A stretch of DNA of 64,000 nucleotides, from the NCBI RefSeq assembly GCF_004801285.1, contig NZ_SSNY01000003.1, positions 1 to 64,000 on the forward strand, in the 5' to 3' direction. Shown here in pieces: positions 1 through 8,223 of the stretch; position 1 is the first letter of the stretch; each line of letters opens with the position of its first letter. Source of the stretch: Ollibium composti. GTDB taxonomy: Bacteria; Pseudomonadota; Alphaproteobacteria; Rhizobiales; Rhizobiaceae. Under the pieces are notes generated by a model, which was not told the origin of the DNA, did not search any database, and was given only the letters and a program-made list of their open reading frames with translations. A program made the position numbers and the translations under genes.

Positions 1-103
1 TCGAATGTCCATCTCGCAGATGCCAGCGTCGGATAACGCTCAGTAACGCCATGTCTATCACTCCAAAGTCCCCTGCAATCAACCAGCAGGGGTGGGTTCA
101 AAC

Positions 104-165
104 ATGGGTCACTTCTCAATGGAAAAACCGCCCAATCCCGGGTCAGTTCTCGGCGGAAATCAACA
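104..165. mobile_element. Remnant of an IS21-type element end
   Basis: Two near-repeats, TGGGTCACTTCTCAATGGAA and CGGGTCAGTTCTCGGCGGAA, lie about 35 bp apart, the second followed by ATCAACA. This paired arrangement is typical of the multiple terminal repeats of IS21-family elements in rhizobia. No istA or istB coding sequence is visible between here and the left edge, so this is either the end of an element lying outside the window or a relic. The rest of positions 1-332 shows no gene. Confidence 0.45.
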
Positions 166-332
166 GCACCATCAAAGCCCGAGACTAAACACCTAAAAGG
201 GAGGCGCTTGGCCTATCGGAAATCCTGGTTTGTCCGAATTTCGAACGTCCGCTTTCGGGATCACCGACGACCCATGGCAACGACCGGGATGAGGGCGCAT
301 TGCGGCTATTTGGCAATCGCCAGATTGCGTGA

Positions 333-1094
333 TCATCCAAAGCTCACCACCAGTTCCGGATCAAACTTCGCATTTTCATCCTCATAGCCCCTCGGATTGC
401 ACACGGCCCGCGTGGCGCCGACATGGTAGTCGCAACTGTCATGCGTGTGTCCATGAACCCATAGCGCGGGCTGCTGCTCCTCGATGATTTGCGACAAGTC
501 CGAGGCATAGGCGGCGTTCAGCAGATCGCCCCTGAACCTTGCCGGAATGGACTTTTTGTGCGGCAGGTGATGGGTGACGACGACGGTGGGGATGGGATCG
601 GATTTCAGGGCCGTTTCGATGAAGCGCCGCGAATCCTGGTGCATCCGGTAAGCGGTCTGCGGGATGAAGCGCTGCCAGGGGTTTCTTTGGGCGGCGATCT
701 GCCTGTAGTCGTTCATGCGCTCCCTGGCGTAACGCATCGCCAGTTCCGGAGAGCCTTCGATCCGGTAGTCGGTCCACAGCGTGGCACCAAGGAAGCGGAT
801 GCCGTCGATGACGACCGACTGGTTTTCGAGAAAGTGAACGGCGGGGAAACGGGCGGCAGCGGCGTGACCATCCTCGAGTCCCTCACGGATCCCACCCTTG
901 TAGAATTCGTGATTGCCGGCGACGTAGACGCAGGGCATCGCATGGGCGACGTTTTCGGCGAGCCAATGGACGCCGTTGGCAGGCGCTCGGCAGAGATCGC
1001 CGGCGACGACACAGACGTCGGCATCGGGAATGGCGAGCGGCGCTCGAAGATCGGCGACTTCGAGATGCAGGTCGGAGAACAGCCAGAGTTTCAT
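333..1094 (-). CDS. Calcineurin-like metallophosphoesterase
   Basis: 253 aa. The metallophosphoesterase signature motifs are in order: SDLHLE near residue 7, GDLC near 32, GNHEF near 60, THHLP near 174 and GHTHD near 214. These supply the Asp, Asn and His ligands of a di-metal centre that hydrolyses phosphoesters. No signal peptide, so cytoplasmic; the substrate cannot be told. ATG is preceded by an AAAGGA Shine-Dalgarno. It is the last gene of the minus-strand AAA+ operon, 97 bp after the M41 peptidase gene. Confidence 0.85.
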   Translation of the reverse strand: MKLWLFSDLHLEVADLRAPLAIPDADVCVVAGDLCRAPANGVHWLAENVAHAMPCVYVAGNHEFYKGGIREGLEDGHAAAARFPAVHFLENQSVVIDGIRFLGATLWTDYRIEGSPELAMRYARERMNDYRQIAAQRNPWQRFIPQTAYRMHQDSRRFIETALKSDPIPTVVVTHHLPHKKSIPARFRGDLLNAAYASDLSQIIEEQQPALWVHGHTHDSCDYHVGATRAVCNPRGYEDENAKFDPELVVSFG

Positions 1095-1191
1095 GGGATC
1101 GAATCCTTTGGGTGGCGTATGGGCGTGCCTGTCCGACCGGGGTTTGGGCCCCGGCTGAAGGACTGAATGCTTGTCTGGGCGTGTTTCCGGC

Positions 1192-1962
1192 TCAGCCGGG
1201 CCGCTCGCGGATGCGTTTTCGGGTTTCGGTCAGGACGGCGTCGAGTTCCGGCCCGTCCAGCGTTCCGGCATCGAACAGGCGCTCGGCCAGGAAGTCGATG
1301 GCGTCGGCCTGTTCGCGCACGATGGTACAGGCTGCCTGGTAGGCACGCTCGAGCCGCTCATGGACGCGGGCGGCGAGCTCCGGATCGGCGGCAAGCGTGG
1401 CGGCGATGTCGGTCGCCTTGCGGTAGATCAGGGGCCATCTGCCGCCGAGGCCAAGGATCGTTTCCATCTCGACCGCAAGCTTCGTGGCTGACGCCAAATC
1501 GCTATGATCCACGCCGCCGCTATTCGCCGAAACAGTCTCCAGCATGATTTCCTCGGCCGCGCGTCCCGCGAGCGTTTCGACGAGGACGGCAGTAAGCCAG
1601 CTCTCGGTCATTTCGTCCTGACCCGTGCTTCCGATCACGAAGCCACCGCCAGCCTTGGCGTCGACTGTGATTTCGGCAATGGGGCCGAAACCGACCAGCA
1701 TGCGCGCGACGGCGTGGCCTGCCTCATGCGTGGCGATGCGTGATCGCAACGCCGTCGAGCGCAACGGTCTTGTCCCGACAAGCTGGGTTTCGAGATCGGC
1801 ATAGGACAGCGCATGACGGTCGCGTCGTGCCTTCTGTCTTGCCTCCCGGACCCATCGCTCGATGTCGGCGCCCGTCATGCCCTGCGCCTTGCGGGCAAGT
1901 GCCTTCAGGGCATTCGGAGCCAGTGTCTGTCTGGACGATGCATTGACTTGTAGGAGCGTCAT
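1192..1962 (-). CDS. FtsH-like M41 zinc metallopeptidase subunit without an ATPase
   Basis: 256 aa. Residues about 15-62 resemble the AAA lid helices of FtsH (GMTGADIERWVREAR), and the rest is an M41 peptidase with HEAGH at 79-83 and a downstream GVDHSDLASAT segment holding the likely third zinc ligand. There is no ATPase core or membrane segment. ATG at 1962 overlaps the stop of the upstream ATPase gene as ATGA, so translation is probably coupled and the products probably act together. The same frame stays open upstream, but that part lies over the ATPase gene in another frame and is not protein-like. Confidence 0.85.
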   Translation of the reverse strand: MTLLQVNASSRQTLAPNALKALARKAQGMTGADIERWVREARQKARRDRHALSYADLETQLVGTRPLRSTALRSRIATHEAGHAVARMLVGFGPIAEITVDAKAGGGFVIGSTGQDEMTESWLTAVLVETLAGRAAEEIMLETVSANSGGVDHSDLASATKLAVEMETILGLGGRWPLIYRKATDIAATLAADPELAARVHERLERAYQAACTIVREQADAIDFLAERLFDAGTLDGPELDAVLTETRKRIRERPG

Positions 1963-3911
1963 AGCCGCCGAGCCTCCGTCCGGGTTGGAATGGCGGCCTG
2001 CACCAGCGCGGCATAGGGCTTGTCCGACATCATCTCGAATCCTTCCTCCAGGACTTTCCGAAGGTCGTTCTCGACCAGGACGGACTTTGAGACGCTGGCC
2101 GTGACCGTCTCGATGTCCCTGCCGAGATGGTGGCGCAGGATCGCCAGCCGTGCCTCGGCATCGGGCAAGAGAATCTCGATCTGCCTGTCGATCCTGCCGG
2201 AGCGTAGCAATGCCGGATCGATGACGGATGGGTTGTTGGTGGCACAGACTACGATGACACCGCTTGTGCGGGCCGCCCCGTCCAGCAGTTCCAGGCAGCA
2301 ATTGACCACCGAGTTCCAGTAATCGGCATAATCCCTGGAAAGATCGACGCGACGGCCGATGCCGTCGAACTCGTCGACGAACAGAATGCAGGGCCTTTGC
2401 GCTTCCGCCTCGGCGAACGTCCGCTTCATGCGCTTCAGCACGTCGCCGAGATTGGACGGCTCGAGCCAGCGCGCCACCGATGTCGCAAGCAAGGGGACTT
2501 GCAACGTATTGCAAAGCGCACGGGCAAAATGCGTCTTGCCGACGCCTGGGGGACCGGACAGCAGCACCTTCGTGCTCATGTCGGTCCAGGCAAGGTCGCC
2601 GGCGCGCCAGAGCGGCAATTCATCCCGGATCTGCAAGGCCCATTCCCTGGCCTCGCCATAGCCGGATAAGGTTTCGATCGTCGGCGCAGGATGTCCGGCG
2701 CGGGCTTCGGAAGGCGTTTCAGGCTGGATGATGTCGCTTCCGAATCCGGGATCGGCGTTGCGGCGCCACGGATCGGAGGATCGAGCCTTCGCTTTTCCGG
2801 AGGGCCTGCCCAGACCATCGCCAGGACGCTCGCCGGATTCGCTTGCCTCGGCTATCCTGCGCAGGCTGTTTGCCGCCGTGTCGGGGGCGACACCGGGGCG
2901 GACGGCGATCGCGATGTCGCCGAGGCCGAGCCGCCCGAAGTCGATGCCGTCGAGCCTGCCCGCCGAGGGCGGCGCACCGAGTACGGTCTCGATGATACGG
3001 CGAACGATTTCCGCATTCAGCGTTCCGCAGGCAAGATTGAGTTGCGCCGCCTGGACAAGCTTCGGGGAAAGCCGCTCCTGATTCTCGGCGACGGCAAGGA
3101 TCGGATAGGGGCTGATGGCTGCCGCACCGTATTGCCGGTCGTCCTCCTCCTCGCCACGATCGCTCCCGGCAAAGACGACAACGCGCCGACGGGCGGCGGC
3201 GACGTGCTCGAAGCGCACGTTCTCGTAGCGTATGTCATAACCGTTCGAGCGCTCGACGGCGCCGGGCAGGATGTGGCCGCGCTTCAGGAGTTCCAGAAAG
3301 GTCCGCTCGAATCCTCTGGTTTCGCCGAGCAGGGTCACGATCGGCCGCCGCAGCCTGAGCGCCCGCAGGACATCGGCAAGGGCGGCCCCATTGTCTGGAA
3401 CGGCCTGTGCGAGCAGGAGCATGGCGGCGACGTCGGCAGCGGACGGCGGTTCCGCGGCTTCACGTATCGCCTTCACCAAGGCGAGGTCGAAGCGTCGTGC
3501 CAGTGTAGAAGACGGGAACTCGCCAGGGATCGCCTTCGAAGATTCTGCTGTAGGTGTTGCGTCCCTTTCTCTGTCCGTATCGAAGGCGAACTCGTCCGAC
3601 CCGAGGATTGGATGCGTCGTTTCGTCGGGAAGCCTGCGGCGGTGACGCGATAGCATGGCGACAGCTTGAGACGGCAACATCGCACCGGCAGCTTCCGGAT
3701 GGCGGCGATAGACGGAGAGCACCCGGCCGTGGCTTTCGACATCCTCCTGGCAGAGGATTCCCGCTTCGACGGCATCCGCAAGAGCAAGCGCCGCCGCCTT
3801 ACGCCGCAGCCGATCGAGGAGATGACGTGCGAGCCGCTCGTTCATGCCGCTTCCTGCCTGGTCGTGTTGCTCGGGCTGAACATGACGGCTCCGTTTCTTC
3901 CGGCGTTTCAT
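1959..3911 (-). CDS. FtsH-like AAA+ ATPase subunit (split FtsH)
   Basis: 650 aa. The first 400 residues form an unrecognised domain; its VRPGVAP segment resembles the N-domain of the protein at 61719-63662. The AAA+ core has Walker A GPPGVGKT at 453-460, Walker B ILFVDEFDG with DE at 513-514, and a second region of homology (NNPSVIDPALLRSGRID) with arginine fingers. The chain ends soon after the core without the usual lid and peptidase, which are encoded by the next gene. No membrane segment, unlike housekeeping FtsH. A 13-bp gap separates it from the upstream AAA+ gene. Confidence 0.85.
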   Translation of the reverse strand: MKRRKKRSRHVQPEQHDQAGSGMNERLARHLLDRLRRKAAALALADAVEAGILCQEDVESHGRVLSVYRRHPEAAGAMLPSQAVAMLSRHRRRLPDETTHPILGSDEFAFDTDRERDATPTAESSKAIPGEFPSSTLARRFDLALVKAIREAAEPPSAADVAAMLLLAQAVPDNGAALADVLRALRLRRPIVTLLGETRGFERTFLELLKRGHILPGAVERSNGYDIRYENVRFEHVAAARRRVVVFAGSDRGEEEDDRQYGAAAISPYPILAVAENQERLSPKLVQAAQLNLACGTLNAEIVRRIIETVLGAPPSAGRLDGIDFGRLGLGDIAIAVRPGVAPDTAANSLRRIAEASESGERPGDGLGRPSGKAKARSSDPWRRNADPGFGSDIIQPETPSEARAGHPAPTIETLSGYGEAREWALQIRDELPLWRAGDLAWTDMSTKVLLSGPPGVGKTHFARALCNTLQVPLLATSVARWLEPSNLGDVLKRMKRTFAEAEAQRPCILFVDEFDGIGRRVDLSRDYADYWNSVVNCCLELLDGAARTSGVIVVCATNNPSVIDPALLRSGRIDRQIEILLPDAEARLAILRHHLGRDIETVTASVSKSVLVENDLRKVLEEGFEMMSDKPYAALVQAAIPTRTEARRL

Positions 3912-3924
3912 CGGTGGCTCTCGC

Positions 3925-5484
3925 TCATTGCTTCACCCTGTGTCGCTCCCGCGCCTCGACCAGCGTTTCCACGAGTTGCTGGAGCCTGCGGATGGAACCG
4001 CCGTGCCAATGGTCAGCGAGTGCTGCCAGTTCGAACCGTTCAAGCGGCGTCGCCCAGCGCGGATCATGCCCGGCATCGACATAGATCCGTTCGACGAGAC
4101 GCGGAGTCAGCACCTCGAGCTGTTCCGGCCCTGGTTCCGGAAAGGCGAGGACCCGGCAGCGGTCCAGCAGCACTGAAGGCACGGTGGTGAGCGTGTTCGC
4201 CGTCATCAGCCAGGAGACATGCGACAGGTCGCAGGGGGATTCGATATAAGGGTCAAACCAGCGTTGCGAGGTCTCCCGTTCGAACAGGCCGACCAGCACG
4301 TCGTGGACATTGCCGTTGTGCCGCGAGGTGCCGACCTTTTCGATCTCGTCCAGGATAATGACGGGACCGGCGCAACGATGGCGACGGATCGACAGCACCG
4401 AGATGCTCGGTTCCCCCGATGACCAGCGCCGGGCGGTTCCGCCGATCGAACTGTCGTTCAATCCGCCGCACGACACCAGTTCGAAGGGAACGGCGAGTTC
4501 TTCGCACAACCGCCGCGCCAGCCTTGTCTTGCCGCAGCCGGGCGTGCCGACCAGGACAGTCGGCCGGATATGGACATGGTCCCGGCCGACGAGGCGGTTC
4601 AGCAATTCGTCGATGACGGCGACGGCGTATGGGAATTCTTCGACCAGCCGCTCCCGCACGCGGGCGAGATCGGAAACAGGCGGCAGCGGCAAGGCGATAT
4701 TGAGAAGCTTCTCGAACTCCTTGACGACCCGCTTGCCTTCGGACGTGCTGTCGTTGCCGATCGAGGTGAAGATGACGACGGTGCCTTTCGGTTTGTTGAC
4801 CTGAGGTGCCTCCGCCGCGGGAACTGTCCGAGCATCATCGACCCTATAGGCAGAAGGAGTTCCGTCTTCCGGCTGTTTTTTCGTTTGCGGTTCCGTCTGC
4901 CGGATCGCCGCTTCGAACTCTCGCGCATGGAAGCGCAAATCGCGGCTCACCCGGCCTCGGGGAATGCCGACAGTCCCGTTGTTGCGCATGTGGCCATAGT
5001 CGTTGGCCACGACGGACCAGGCGAGTGCCCATGGCAGAAGGCTGAAGTCACAGGAATCACGAACGCCACCGAGCGCAACGGATGCCGTCCTGCCGGCGAT
5101 CACGGCGGCCGCGTCCGGATCGCCGAGCGAGGCCAGGTAGAATTTGACACGAAGTCGCGCATCGAAGGCAGATATCGTGTCGAAGCCGCCTGCGGCTTCC
5201 AGGGCGGCTTCGACACAGCGCAGGGCCTCGTCGCTCTGGTCGACCGCGAGGTCATCAAGGGATGCGACCAGGGGAGCGATTTCGAACTTCGGCTTGTGCT
5301 TCAGCCTGCGCGACAGGCGCTCGCCAAACTCCCTGATGTCGCTCGCCATGTCGTCGAACAGGAACGGCATGCCGCGCAGGAGTTCAATCTCCGTCGGCAG
5401 GTGCAATCCCGCCTGCGCCGCCTTGCGACGGCGCTCGAAGTGACGGTCCCGACTGCCGCGTGAATCCTTGCCGGACATGGCCAT
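3925..5484 (-). CDS. AAA+ ATPase with Lon-like core, no protease domain
   Basis: 519 aa. The AAA+ core is in the C-terminal half: Walker A GTPGCGKT, Walker B VIILDEIEKV, and a sensor region around LMTANTL followed by LLDRCR. The DEIEKV motif and the short lid resemble Lon. There is no Ser-Lys protease domain, so it probably remodels or unfolds proteins for partners such as the adjacent FtsH-like pair. The N-terminal 220 residues are not recognised. Second gene of the minus-strand operon. ATG codons lie at 5484 and 5478 and the Shine-Dalgarno is weak for both. Confidence 0.8.
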   Translation of the reverse strand: MAMSGKDSRGSRDRHFERRRKAAQAGLHLPTEIELLRGMPFLFDDMASDIREFGERLSRRLKHKPKFEIAPLVASLDDLAVDQSDEALRCVEAALEAAGGFDTISAFDARLRVKFYLASLGDPDAAAVIAGRTASVALGGVRDSCDFSLLPWALAWSVVANDYGHMRNNGTVGIPRGRVSRDLRFHAREFEAAIRQTEPQTKKQPEDGTPSAYRVDDARTVPAAEAPQVNKPKGTVVIFTSIGNDSTSEGKRVVKEFEKLLNIALPLPPVSDLARVRERLVEEFPYAVAVIDELLNRLVGRDHVHIRPTVLVGTPGCGKTRLARRLCEELAVPFELVSCGGLNDSSIGGTARRWSSGEPSISVLSIRRHRCAGPVIILDEIEKVGTSRHNGNVHDVLVGLFERETSQRWFDPYIESPCDLSHVSWLMTANTLTTVPSVLLDRCRVLAFPEPGPEQLEVLTPRLVERIYVDAGHDPRWATPLERFELAALADHWHGGSIRRLQQLVETLVEARERHRVKQ

Positions 5485-5496
5485 CGCCCCAACCGC

Positions 5497-5838
5497 TCAG
5501 GCGTCCAGGCCGGAACGCTCGGCCGGGCGGCCAAGCCGGTACCAACGGGACAGAGTCCGCGCCCAGCTCATGTCGGCCGACATCAGAAAGACCTGGGACG
5601 TGGCGATCGGACGATTGGTTCCAGGAAGAGCCGGATGGCCTGTCGACAACCCCACCAAGGCTGGTGTCAACACGTTCCCGAGAAGCCAACGATCGAGAAG
5701 CGGCGGCTCCTCGCTGACAAGCGTCTCCGGAAGCACACCTTCCAGGATTCGCTCCATGTCGGAGAGCAGTGCCCTGATTCTTGCGCTCTCCGCGGCAAGC
5801 TGTTCGCCGGCTCCGCACCCCTCGTTGAACAACAGCAT
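5497..5838 (-). CDS. Small conserved hypothetical protein (DUF6634-like)
   Basis: 113 aa. The C-terminal segment MSWARTLSRWYRLGRPAERS is the most distinctive part and recalls small rhizobial proteins called DUF6634; that assignment is from memory and only moderate. ATG at 5838 has a strong GGAGG 8 nt upstream, preferable to the longer ATG at 5877. It is the first gene of the operon containing the Lon-like and FtsH-like AAA+ genes, 12 bp before the next gene. It could be an adaptor or substrate selector, but nothing in the sequence shows this. Confidence 0.65.
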   Translation of the reverse strand: MLLFNEGCGAGEQLAAESARIRALLSDMERILEGVLPETLVSEEPPLLDRWLLGNVLTPALVGLSTGHPALPGTNRPIATSQVFLMSADMSWARTLSRWYRLGRPAERSGLDA

Positions 5839-5951
5839 CTGCAAGCCTCCGTCTGTCCGGCAAAGGATCCGTTGCAATTGGATCCTTGCGATTCGCTGGA
5901 ATCAGCAGGACAGGCATACGGCGTCGGGCATTGGGCGTCCACAGGTCATTA

Positions 5952-5969
5952 CAGGCGTCCGGACGCCTG
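5952..5969. promoter_or_regulatory. Perfect 18-bp palindrome, candidate operator of the Xre regulator
   Basis: CAGGCGTCCGGACGCCTG is perfectly self-complementary. It lies in the 179-bp intergenic region between the divergent Xre-type gene (6018) and the AAA+ operon (first start 5838). The position and symmetry suit an autoregulatory operator for a dimeric helix-turn-helix protein, though binding is inferred. Confidence 0.55.
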
Positions 5970-6017
5970 ACGATCTGAAGGCTGGTGTTCCCTTTTCGCT
6001 CCGGCTAGAACGTTCCC

Positions 6018-6287
6018 ATGCAGGCATCCTACGACTTTCTGCGCGCCGCGCGCGCCCTCTTGGACATCACCCCGGCGCAACTCGCCGAAAAGGCCAAGGT
6101 GAGCAAGCGATCGATCGTCCGCATAGAAGCGCGCGAACCTGTCGGCCTGGAAATCAGCCTAAGGGTGCAGCAAGCGTTGGAGGAGCTCGGCGTCGAGTTC
6201 CTTCCGGAGACCAAATCGCACGGCCCGGCGATGCGGGTCGGCAAGAACGTCGTCAAGAAGATCGGATTTCAGATTTCCGCGGACTAA
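6018..6287 (+). CDS. Small Xre-family helix-turn-helix regulator
   Basis: 89 aa. Residues 8-65 form a lambda-repressor-like helix-turn-helix: LLDITPAQLAEKAKVSKRSI followed by VRIE, then VQQALEELGVEF. It is divergent from the AAA+ protease operon across a short region with a perfect palindrome, so it most likely represses its own gene and that operon. No effector domain follows the DNA-binding part; the C-terminal 25 residues are basic. Confidence 0.85.
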   Translation: MQASYDFLRAARALLDITPAQLAEKAKVSKRSIVRIEAREPVGLEISLRVQQALEELGVEFLPETKSHGPAMRVGKNVVKKIGFQISAD

Positions 6288-6945
6288 CTCGTCGACGCAG
6301 ATGCGCTGGATAGTCGGTGCAAACATCGCGAGACGGTATGTGCCGTAGTAACCAGCGTCCGACTCGCCCCGAGGCGGTTCGGTCTAGCCAACTCGGCGAC
6401 CGTCTGATGGCGAATCCGGAACCGGAACGGGCCACCGGATTGAGTGCCTCAATGCAAAGCCGCATTTTCGTACGATCCCCGACCTCGACACGGCGTCTTG
6501 AAGCCGACACTGGCGGTTGGCAAATCGAAGATAGATCCGCGGTCGTTTGAGTTCTGCGGAAAAACCGTTCTTAAATTCAGCAATTCAACGAGGCCAAGCA
6601 TTCGCGAAAATAAGCCTGCGCAACCCTGTTGGCTTTTGCCGTGCCTTCTCTGATGACGACCTTTGGTCTCTGCCAAGCAGCTTACGCAGCGGTAACTATC
6701 AACGCGCCGCCGGCCAGATTAACCGACGTGGACGCCTGTGAAAAGTTGCCGCTGGGATGTCGCTCTCAAGGCCGGCCTTCGGCCGGGTCAGGGAGCTCTG
6801 CATCAACGAATCCGTGAGTCGACCAGCGACTTGCCACCAAGTCGCTGTCGGGGGCGGCTACGGCGCTATTGAGGGCGCGCCGCCCCCGACAGCTCAGGCT
6901 GTTAAGCGCCTCAAGAAGTATGCCAACGAAGCGGTTGGTCGCCCA
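6288..6945. other. Non-coding stretch with a long inverted repeat
   Basis: No convincing gene is seen. The notable feature is a perfect 15-bp inverted repeat, GCTGTCGGGGGCGGC at 6844-6858 and its complement at 6879-6893, around a 20-nt loop. It could be a terminator-like or recombination-related hairpin; no T-run follows on either strand. Confidence 0.5.
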
Positions 6946-7148
6946 CTCAAAGTTGTGACCTTGGCCCCTTCGGATCTTATTGAAATCCCTGTGGAATTTT
7001 TTAGGAAGAAATTCCACACCCAAAGTTGTGACTCTGCCAGACGCAAAGTTGTAACCTTGAGTGTTTCCGGAAGGTTTTCCTAGGCGGTTTTTGGCCTTCA
7101 AGAAGAGCGTAGGCGGGGTTCCGGATGAGCAAGTCTATCTCGAACTGG
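6946..7148 (-). repeat. Modular repeat, 3'-flank copy 1 (three CAAAGTT boxes)
   Basis: Copy 1 of a block that recurs at 8020-8223 and 9221-9385. Three boxes of the form CAAAGTTGT(G/A)AC sit at about 6948, 7021 and 7044, with an AT-rich stretch (ATTTTTTAGGAA) between the first two. It ends in CTTCAAGAAGAG and TCTATCTCGAACTGG, both shared with copy 2. It lies just 3' of the gene at 7175-7714, read on the minus strand. Confidence 0.75.
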
Positions 7149-7174
7149 GCCAGGTATTGTCGCAACGCAAGTTG

Positions 7175-7714
7175 TCAGCCCCCTGCTAGAGTTTGCGTCA
7201 CGAACATCTTAAGAAAAGCAGCCGAAACTTTGCCAACAATATCGATTGCCATCTCACCGACCTTCTCTTTGGCCGCATCCTCAAGGCCATCGCCGATCAC
7301 CCGTTTTGCCGCTTCAATAAGAGCTTTCCGGGCATTGATATCGTCCCATCGAATCTGACGATTAATGGCCGCGAGTCCCTTATCGGTGATGCCGACATCA
7401 CTACAAACAGAAGGCCTCCAGTTGTTTCCATTCTTGACCCACTCGTATGGGCTATCGGCCCACATTCGTTCATGTGAGGTGAGGTATCCCTCCACAAGAA
7501 GCCATCGAATGGTTTCCCGAGCGACAAAATAGCGTTCGTCAGAATGCCTGTCGTGTGTATCGCCATCAAACTTGAGGCTGACTCGTGTGGGCATGCCATC
7601 GGCCGCTTCCACGATGTATTGCACGGCCAATGCTCGGAACATCGTCAAGCGGTCGTCGGCAGACAAAGTGGTAAGTTCCATTCCGACTTTCAGTGCGCGA
7701 TTTTCCACCTTCAA
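7175..7714 (-). CDS. Hypothetical protein in modular cassette 1
   Basis: 179 aa, not recognised, soluble and mixed in charge, with a helical C-terminus. The TTG at 7714 overlaps the stop of a 26-codon leader ORF (7711-7791) whose first residues match the start of the next cassette gene, so translation is probably coupled. An alternative ATG lies at 7681. The flanks on both sides are near-copies of those around 8174-8989, while the gene body is unrelated. GC content is lower than in most of the window. Confidence 0.55.
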   Translation of the reverse strand: MKVENRALKVGMELTTLSADDRLTMFRALAVQYIVEAADGMPTRVSLKFDGDTHDRHSDERYFVARETIRWLLVEGYLTSHERMWADSPYEWVKNGNNWRPSVCSDVGITDKGLAAINRQIRWDDINARKALIEAAKRVIGDGLEDAAKEKVGEMAIDIVGKVSAAFLKMFVTQTLAGG

Positions 7715-7791
7715 ATCCTTCTTCCGATCCCGCCCCGGGTCATTCTTCTCCGCATTTGACCCATCTCATTCACCACGATGTTCTCCAGCAT
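7711..7791 (-). CDS. 26-aa leader ORF of cassette 1
   Basis: Starts MLENIVVNEMGQMRRR and ends at a TGA that overlaps the TTG start of the next ORF (ATTTGA). The first eight residues equal the N-terminus of the protein at 8174-8989. It is either a coupling leader or the truncated 5' end of an earlier cassette gene whose body was exchanged. Confidence 0.45.
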   Translation of the reverse strand: MLENIVVNEMGQMRRRMTRGGIGRRI

Positions 7792-7995
7792 TCGAAGGGC
7801 CTAGGACGTCCGTTATTAACCCTGATTTTCAGGCCTCCTTGCGAGATCCTCTCGAGCCGGCTATCCGTGACCCGTTGACCTGCTGTCTTCGCCCGATGAG
7901 GGTTAAGAGGGCTGCGCGCCAAAGTTATCGAGTCCTTTCTGACTCCTCTCGAATCCTACGAGAGTCACAACTTTGGCTGTAGGGTCCAAACTTTG
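7771..7995 (-). repeat. Modular repeat, 5'-flank copy A
   Basis: About 225 bp, roughly 80% identical by eye to 8970-9195. It covers the leader start codon and upstream promoter region of the minus-strand cassette gene. Shared landmarks are TTCACCACGATGTTCTCCAG, GAGCCGGCTAT, the hairpin CTCTCGAATCCTACGAGAG, and two outward CAAAGTT boxes near 7972 and 7990. Confidence 0.75.
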
Positions 7996-8019
7996 GGTAT
8001 TGCATCAGGTGACTGATCG

Positions 8020-8223
8020 TTCACCCAAAGTTGTATCCTGGCCTCTCTGGAAACTATTGAAATCATTGCATGATTTTTTAGGAATTAATTCCACACCCAA
8101 AGTTTGGACCCTGCCAGACGCAAAGTTGTATCCTGGGATTGTCCCAGGAGGTTTCCCGATCGGTTTCCGGCCTTCAAGAAGAGGGTGGGCGGCGTTTCGG
8201 TCGGTGAAGTCTATCTCGAACTG
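8020..8223 (-). repeat. Modular repeat, 3'-flank copy 2 (three CAAAGTT boxes)
   Basis: Same layout as copy 1: boxes near 8024, 8098 and 8122 with nearly identical spacing, a TTTTTTAGGAATTAATTCCA stretch, then CTTCAAGAAGAG and TCTATCTCGAACTGG. The box variants are GTTGTATCC and GTTTGGACC, unlike the GTTGTGAC of copies 1 and 3. The annotated stop of the next gene falls inside this copy. Confidence 0.75.

Noticed and set aside
1192..2514. A 440-codon frame covering the M41 peptidase and extending far upstream
   Set aside because: The upstream 180 codons overlie the ATPase gene in another frame and are low-complexity Arg/Gly-rich; the ATG at 1962 with ATGA overlap is the credible start.
6766..7101. 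111-codon minus frame across repeat copy 1
   Set aside because: It follows the repeat and the inverted repeat rather than a gene; composition is like a shadow.
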